NCBI GenBank assembly: GCA_002430125.1
Contig: DJBQ01000114.1
Coordinates: forward strand, 1 to 16,776
DNA: 16,776 nt
Direction: 5' to 3'
Origin: Rhodobacterales bacterium UBA5972
Lineage (GTDB): Bacteria; Pseudomonadota; Alphaproteobacteria; Rhodobacterales; Rhodobacteraceae
How positions within the stretch are numbered: position 1 is the stretch's first letter; each line of letters opens with the position of its first letter. The position numbers were made by a program, and so were the translations under genes. Under the pieces are notes generated by a model that searched no databases, had not been told where the DNA came from, and saw only the letters and a list, made by a program, of their open reading frames with translations. This document shows, piece by piece, positions 13,313-16,776 of this stretch.

Positions 13313-14440
13313 ATGCGCGCGGAAATTGAAAGTATCATCAGTGACATCAACAGGTCGCTTGAACTGTTGGCGCAACGGATGAATTGGTCGACCGCGCAGC
13401 ATCGCCTGGAAGAATTCAACGCCATGTCGGAAGATCCCAAACTTTGGGATGATCCGGAAAAGGCGCAAAACCTGATGCGTGAACGTCAGGCCCTGTTGGA
13501 TGCGATGGGGAATTATTCGTCGTTAAAGCAAGAATTGACCGATAATATTGACCTGATCGAACTGGGTGACGCCGAGGACGACGCTGAAATTGTTGTCGAA
13601 GCCGAGGCGGCGCTGAAGGCACTGAAAAAGATCGCCGATCAAAAAGAAATTGAAGCCTTGCTTGACGGTGAAATGGACAGTGCAGATACGTTCCTGGAGG
13701 TTAATTCTGGTGCGGGTGGCACAGAAAGCTGCGACTGGGCCTCGATGCTGGCGCGGATGTATGTACGGTGGGCCGAAAAGAAGGGCCACAAAGTCGAGCT
13801 AATGGCGGTCAGTTACGGTGAAGAGGCCGGGATTAAGTCGGTGACCTATCAGATCAAGGGCCATAACGCGTACGGATGGTTGAAAAGCGAAAGCGGCGTG
13901 CATCGGCTGGTTAGGATTTCCCCATTTGACAGCAACGCGCGGCGCCACACCTCGTTTTCAGCGGTCTGGGTCTATCCGGTCGTCGACGACAATATCGAGA
14001 TCGAGATCAATCCAAGCGACATCCGAGTTGACACGTACCGGTCATCCGGCGCTGGCGGGCAGCATGTGAACACGACCGACAGCGCGGTGCGGATCACCCA
14101 TATTCCGACCAATATTGTGGTGACAAGTTCGGAAAAGTCCCAGCACCAGAACCGGGCAATCTGTATGCAGGCGCTAAAGTCGCGGTTGTACGAACTTGAG
14201 ATGCGCAAACGCACCGAAAGCATCCAGGAGGCGCATGATAACAAGGGCGATGCCGGTTGGGGTAACCAGATCCGCAGTTATGTTCTGCAGCCCTACCAGA
14301 TGGTGAAAGACCTGCGCACAGGGTATGAAACATCCGACGCCCAAGGTGTTCTGGACGGCGATCTGGATGGTTTCATGGCAGCGGTTCTGGCCAAAGACGT
14401 CGCCGGAAAATCCCGCGCTGAAGCGATGTTCGAAGAGTAA
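13313..14440 (+). CDS. prfB: Peptide chain release factor 2
   Basis: RF2 recognises UAA and UGA stop codons and triggers hydrolysis of peptidyl-tRNA in the ribosome. I chose ATG 13313 (375 residues), which has AAGG 6 bases upstream and begins MRAEIESIISDINRS; the frame stays open upstream to 13259 without a ribosome site. The stop-recognition tripeptide S203-P-F205 lies in RISPFDSNARRHTS, and the catalytic G248-G-Q250 in SSGAGGQHVN. The N-terminal helical domain aligns with E. coli RF2 (HRLEEFNAMSEDPKLWDDPE). The internal UGA and +1 frameshift used to autoregulate RF2 in E. coli are absent: the frame is uninterrupted through RMNWSTAQHRLEEFN. It may share the mrcA transcript and ends at a bidirectional terminator. 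Confidence 0.97.
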   Translation: MRAEIESIISDINRSLELLAQRMNWSTAQHRLEEFNAMSEDPKLWDDPEKAQNLMRERQALLDAMGNYSSLKQELTDNIDLIELGDAEDDAEIVVEAEAALKALKKIADQKEIEALLDGEMDSADTFLEVNSGAGGTESCDWASMLARMYVRWAEKKGHKVELMAVSYGEEAGIKSVTYQIKGHNAYGWLKSESGVHRLVRISPFDSNARRHTSFSAVWVYPVVDDNIEIEINPSDIRVDTYRSSGAGGQHVNTTDSAVRITHIPTNIVVTSSEKSQHQNRAICMQALKSRLYELEMRKRTESIQEAHDNKGDAGWGNQIRSYVLQPYQMVKDLRTGYETSDAQGVLDGDLDGFMAAVLAKDVAGKSRAEAMFEE

Positions 14441-14449
14441 TCATTTAAC

Positions 14450-14477
14450 AAAAAACCCCGCACTAGGCGGGGCTTTT
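14450..14477. terminator. Bidirectional intrinsic terminator (prfB / bactofilin)
   Basis: CCCCGC (14456-14461) pairs with GCGGGG (14467-14472) around a 5-base loop, flanked by a run of A on the left (14450-14455) and CTTTT on the right. It serves the convergent prfB and bactofilin genes, ending prfB 9 bases after its stop and the minus-strand transcript about 20 bases after its stop. Confidence 0.9.
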
Positions 14478-14497
14478 GTAAACTATTTCAGGTGACA

Positions 14498-15016
14498 TTA
14501 GTCTTGAACAGCAGCCGCGGCATGTTTTGGCATCGGTGACTTGCTGGATGCCTGGCTGAGCGGATCGTCCTGACGCTGAACCGTCCCTTCAAAATGCGCA
14601 CCGCTTTCGATCGCGATTGTCTTGTGGATGATATCACCCTCAACACGTGCGGTCGATGTCAGGCGGACTTTCAGGCCACGGACCCGGCCGATGACCCGAC
14701 CGTTGACCACCACATCATCGGCGACAATCTCGCCCTTTACCGTGGCACCTTCACCGACGGTTAGCAGATGCGCGCGGATGTCGCCGTCAACCATTCCTTC
14801 GATTTGCAGATCTCCTGTGGTTTTCAAGTTGCCCTTGATCATCAGATCAGACGACAAGATCGACGGTGCCGCTTTGGGTTTTGGCGCACCGATTGCGCTG
14901 GATTCTGGCGTAGCGGGCCGGTTGATTTGTGCCGAAGTGGCAAGCGGGGCTGGTTTTTCTCCGCTGCCCGTTGCAGGTTTAGCGGCTGGTTCATTGAGTT
15001 TGCTTTTAGAAAACAT
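14498..15016 (-). CDS. Bactofilin (polymer-forming cytoskeletal protein)
   Basis: Bactofilins form nucleotide-independent filaments at the inner face of the membrane and localise cell-wall enzymes. The 172-residue protein has a Pro/Ala/Ser/Lys-rich disordered N-terminus (1-52), a right-handed beta-helix DUF583 core (about 53-148) and a short disordered tail. The core shows repeated short beta strands with G-D/E-I/V turns: LKTTGDLQIEGMVDGDI, EGATVKGEIVADDVVVNGRV, RVRGLKVRLTSTARVEGDI and IAIESGAHFEGTV. The ATG at 15014-15016 has AAGG 9 bases upstream and lies inside the end of the M23 peptidase gene. The two genes overlap by 11 bases, so they are probably translationally coupled, matching the bactofilin/M23 partnership known from Helicobacter (CcmA-Csd1) and from alphaproteobacteria. 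Confidence 0.95.
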   Translation of the reverse strand: MFSKSKLNEPAAKPATGSGEKPAPLATSAQINRPATPESSAIGAPKPKAAPSILSSDLMIKGNLKTTGDLQIEGMVDGDIRAHLLTVGEGATVKGEIVADDVVVNGRVIGRVRGLKVRLTSTARVEGDIIHKTIAIESGAHFEGTVQRQDDPLSQASSKSPMPKHAAAAVQD

Positions 15017-16346
15017 TTCTGGCTGCCTTGATATAAGTCATTGGATTGACTGGTTTTCCACCGATACGAATTTCGTAATGCAGATGTGGTCCGGTGCTGC
15101 GACCGGTACTGCCCATATCCCCGATACGATCGCCGCGCGACACGCGCTGGCCTTTAGTGACGTTGAGCTTTGACAAATGTCCAAAGCGGGTTTCAAACCC
15201 CAACGCATGTTGAATCTTGATAACATTACCATAGCCGTTTGACCATCCTGCATACACGACCACACCATCTGCAGTGGCAAAAATCGGCGTACCGGCGTTT
15301 GACGCGAAATCGGTGCCTTCATGCATTCGGCCAGTGCCCTTGGTGGGATGGCGCCGCCAGCCAAAGCCGCTGGTCATGCGATAGGAACTATGCACGGGCA
15401 TCACGATGGGTGTCCGCTCGGCGGCGATCCGCAACAAATTCACTTTGTCCATTTTTTCAAGCAGATTATTGGCGGCTATGGACGTGGCATCTTCTGATTT
15501 GCCCCGGGTCGAGATTGCCAACGGGGTCAGGGGCCCGCCTGTACCCGAGTAACCGGATTTCACATCCTCAAGCAATTTGTCGGTTGAAAGGCCGATATTT
15601 TCGAACATTTTTTCAAGCGGCGAGATCGAAACGGTGACCGCTTCTTCCAGCCGCGAGAATATTCTTTGATTACGTTCTGTGGTCAGTTTGGCGTCGTGTT
15701 TCAGGTCGTTGACCTTGTCCAGCATTGCCAATTGCGCTTGCGCCATGTCGTCGCGCTCGCGAACTGTGGTTTCCAAAGCGCTGTTCAGGAAATCAAGCGT
15801 TACGCCGTTTTCTTCGGCGGCACTCGACACGGTAGAAACATTGCCAGTGACGGATTGCAGTTCTGCCAATAATGTGTCGGCATGGATTTCCGCACGATCG
15901 CGTTCTTTAACGGTTTTACGCAGGGCGCGTTGCACCACTTCCAATCCGGTTTCAACTTCGCGACGGCGGTCTTCTGATCTTAACAGGGCAGATTGTTGGC
16001 TGGAAATTTGATCAAGCGCCACATAAAATCGTTCCTGAGCTTTTTGCGTCTCAAGTGCGCGTTTATCGCGTTCTGATGACAGACGCGTCAGGCGCGTCTC
16101 AAAATCCAGTTGCTGAATGCGCACAACAGCGGCGTCGCTGCTGGGTGCAAACGTATCGACCAGAAACATCGACGAAACCAAAATGGTCCAGACAAAGAAG
16201 ACGGCTGAAACAGCGATAACGGTGGCCTGAACCCCGGGCGTCAAACGTAAAAAACGGGTCGAACTGTCGGTGCGAAGATAAAGCCGCTGCTCGGGCAGAT
16301 GCTTGTTCAGTATCAAATGGAAATTGCGCGTTAACCGAGCCTTCAA
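15006..16346 (-). CDS. Membrane-anchored M23 (LytM-type) peptidoglycan endopeptidase
   Basis: This is a zinc endopeptidase that cuts peptidoglycan crosslinks. I chose TTG 16346 (446 residues): GGAG lies 9 bases upstream on that strand and the product starts MKARLTRNFH. Another TTG at 16373 is in frame but has no ribosome site; an in-frame stop lies just before it. The protein has a basic cytoplasmic tail (1-37), one transmembrane helix (about 41-63), a long coiled coil (about 75-265) and a C-terminal M23 domain (about 318-440). Zinc ligands H342 and D346 (HEGTDF) and H423, with H390 and H421 (PHLHYE), are all present, so it should be active, not a degenerate EnvC-type activator. It is upstream of and overlaps the bactofilin gene. 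The bactofilin may recruit it through the cytoplasmic tail. Confidence 0.93.
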   Translation of the reverse strand: MKARLTRNFHLILNKHLPEQRLYLRTDSSTRFLRLTPGVQATVIAVSAVFFVWTILVSSMFLVDTFAPSSDAAVVRIQQLDFETRLTRLSSERDKRALETQKAQERFYVALDQISSQQSALLRSEDRRREVETGLEVVQRALRKTVKERDRAEIHADTLLAELQSVTGNVSTVSSAAEENGVTLDFLNSALETTVRERDDMAQAQLAMLDKVNDLKHDAKLTTERNQRIFSRLEEAVTVSISPLEKMFENIGLSTDKLLEDVKSGYSGTGGPLTPLAISTRGKSEDATSIAANNLLEKMDKVNLLRIAAERTPIVMPVHSSYRMTSGFGWRRHPTKGTGRMHEGTDFASNAGTPIFATADGVVVYAGWSNGYGNVIKIQHALGFETRFGHLSKLNVTKGQRVSRGDRIGDMGSTGRSTGPHLHYEIRIGGKPVNPMTYIKAARNVF

Positions 16347-16380
16347 GGGTACGTACTCCGGAGTCTTCGTCAAATTCGCG

Positions 16381-16394
16381 CCCGGACGTCCGGG
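16381..16394. repeat. 14-bp perfect palindrome upstream of the M23 gene
   Basis: CCCGGACGTCCGGG is symmetric over all 14 bases. It begins 35 bases upstream of the chosen M23 start and lies downstream of any promoter that would be in the AT-rich sequence 16400-16445. It could be an operator for the M23-bactofilin operon or a leader hairpin with an ACGT loop. Confidence 0.5.
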
Positions 16395-16457
16395 TCACAT
16401 TTAAGTGGCCGTAAAAATTTCTTAATAAACTCGAGACACTTATTCAACTGTTTTCAG

Positions 16458-16727
16458 GTGATGTTGGGCAGCAGTGAGGCGCAAACGGTCGCTTGGGCGG
16501 ATTTTTGCCGTTTCCAGCACGCTGCGCGCTCAAAATCGTCACATAAGGTGTTGTGGTTCTTCAGAGATTTCTCGCTAAACCTTGTGTTGGCCATCGTATT
16601 CTTGGCGGTTTCTGGTTTGGGCGTCAAAACATTTGATATGTTGACCGATATGGATAGTTCTTCGAACCATGGGAATATCCGCCAGCAAAAAGAAGCTTCA
16701 ACGGCATTTCACAGTGATTTTACCTGA
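16458..16727 (+). CDS. Doubtful small single-pass membrane protein, unrecognised
   Basis: An open frame of 89 codons starts at GTG 16458 (next codon ATG 16461) and stops at TGA 16725-16727. I do not recognise it. The middle has one probable transmembrane segment (LNLVLAIVFLAVSGLGV, about residues 40-56) preceded by a basic/aromatic stretch and followed by a polar, Ser/Asp-rich tail. Alternative starts at the GTG/TTG near 16548-16553, after ATAAGG, would give a protein of about 58 residues beginning just before the membrane segment. Ribosome sites are weak for the longer form. It is divergent from the M23 gene and nothing overlaps it on the other strand. It could be a real small envelope protein or an accidental frame. 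Confidence 0.3.
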   Translation: MMLGSSEAQTVAWADFCRFQHAARSKSSHKVLWFFRDFSLNLVLAIVFLAVSGLGVKTFDMLTDMDSSSNHGNIRQQKEASTAFHSDFT

Positions 16728-16763
16728 TTCATTGGCGTGAAATGGCTTACACAAGGCGAACCA

Positions 16764-16776
16764 ATGATGCGTTTTA
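16764..16776 (+). CDS. Possible start of a gene leaving the window
   Basis: Two consecutive ATG codons (16764 and 16767) follow AAGG (16753-16756) at 7-10 bases, a normal ribosome-site spacing. Only four codons (MMRF, the last codon completed by 16775) are visible before the window ends, so the product cannot be named and the start is only a suggestion. Confidence 0.25.

Noticed and set aside
1..16776. CRISPR array, transposase, integrase, phage or tRNA genes
   Set aside because: I looked for regularly spaced repeats, recombinase or transposase motifs and cloverleaf patterns and saw none; all large frames are accounted for by housekeeping and envelope genes.

Overview
The window is an ordinary-looking chromosomal housekeeping segment of an alphaproteobacterium, most likely a marine Rhodobacterales (Roseobacter-group) species of moderate GC. 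This rests on protein character and gene order: a DUF2155 gene convergent with aat, an accB-accC-aat run, an RNase E with a long acidic insert in its S1 domain and a C-terminal GWW motif, and the series RNase E / AMIN-amidase / PBP1A / prfB. I see no phage, transposon, CRISPR array, rRNA or tRNA.

Layout. 1-223 (+): 3' end of a DUF2155 gene, overlapping tail-to-tail with aat. 187-2686 (-): accB-accC-aat, combining the biotin carboxylase half of acetyl-CoA carboxylase with the leucyl/phenylalanyl N-degron transferase. 2804-4926 (-): a periplasmic pair, an M48 metalloprotease with TPR-like repeats followed 8 nt later by a DsbA/ScsC-like thioredoxin-fold protein. 4986-6134 (+): a PLP-dependent class I/II aminotransferase, divergent from the M48 gene across a short palindrome-bearing gap. 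6159-6198: a bidirectional terminator. 6201-8804 (-): RNase E. 8805-9252: a long divergent leader region with several dyads. 9253-13234 (+): cell-wall amidase, then PBP1A with a good sigma70-type promoter. 13313-14440 (+): prfB without programmed frameshift. 14450-14477: a second bidirectional terminator. 14498-16346 (-): bactofilin and M23 endopeptidase genes overlapping by 11 nt. 16347-16776: divergent leader with a 14-bp palindrome, a doubtful small membrane ORF and possibly the start of a gene running off the window.

How it fits together. About half of the window concerns the cell envelope: fatty-acid precursor supply (AccB/AccC), periplasmic proteolysis and thiol chemistry (M48, DsbA-like), peptidoglycan synthesis (PBP1A), septal or general peptidoglycan cleavage (AMIN amidase), and a scaffold-plus-hydrolase module (bactofilin and M23 peptidase) that in other bacteria localises cell-wall remodelling. 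The remainder is RNA and protein turnover and translation (RNase E, Aat, RF2). I found no convincing novel system. The most useful leads are the bactofilin-M23 module, the RNase E degradosome features, the structured region between rne and the amidase, and a hairpin in the mrcA-prfB spacer.
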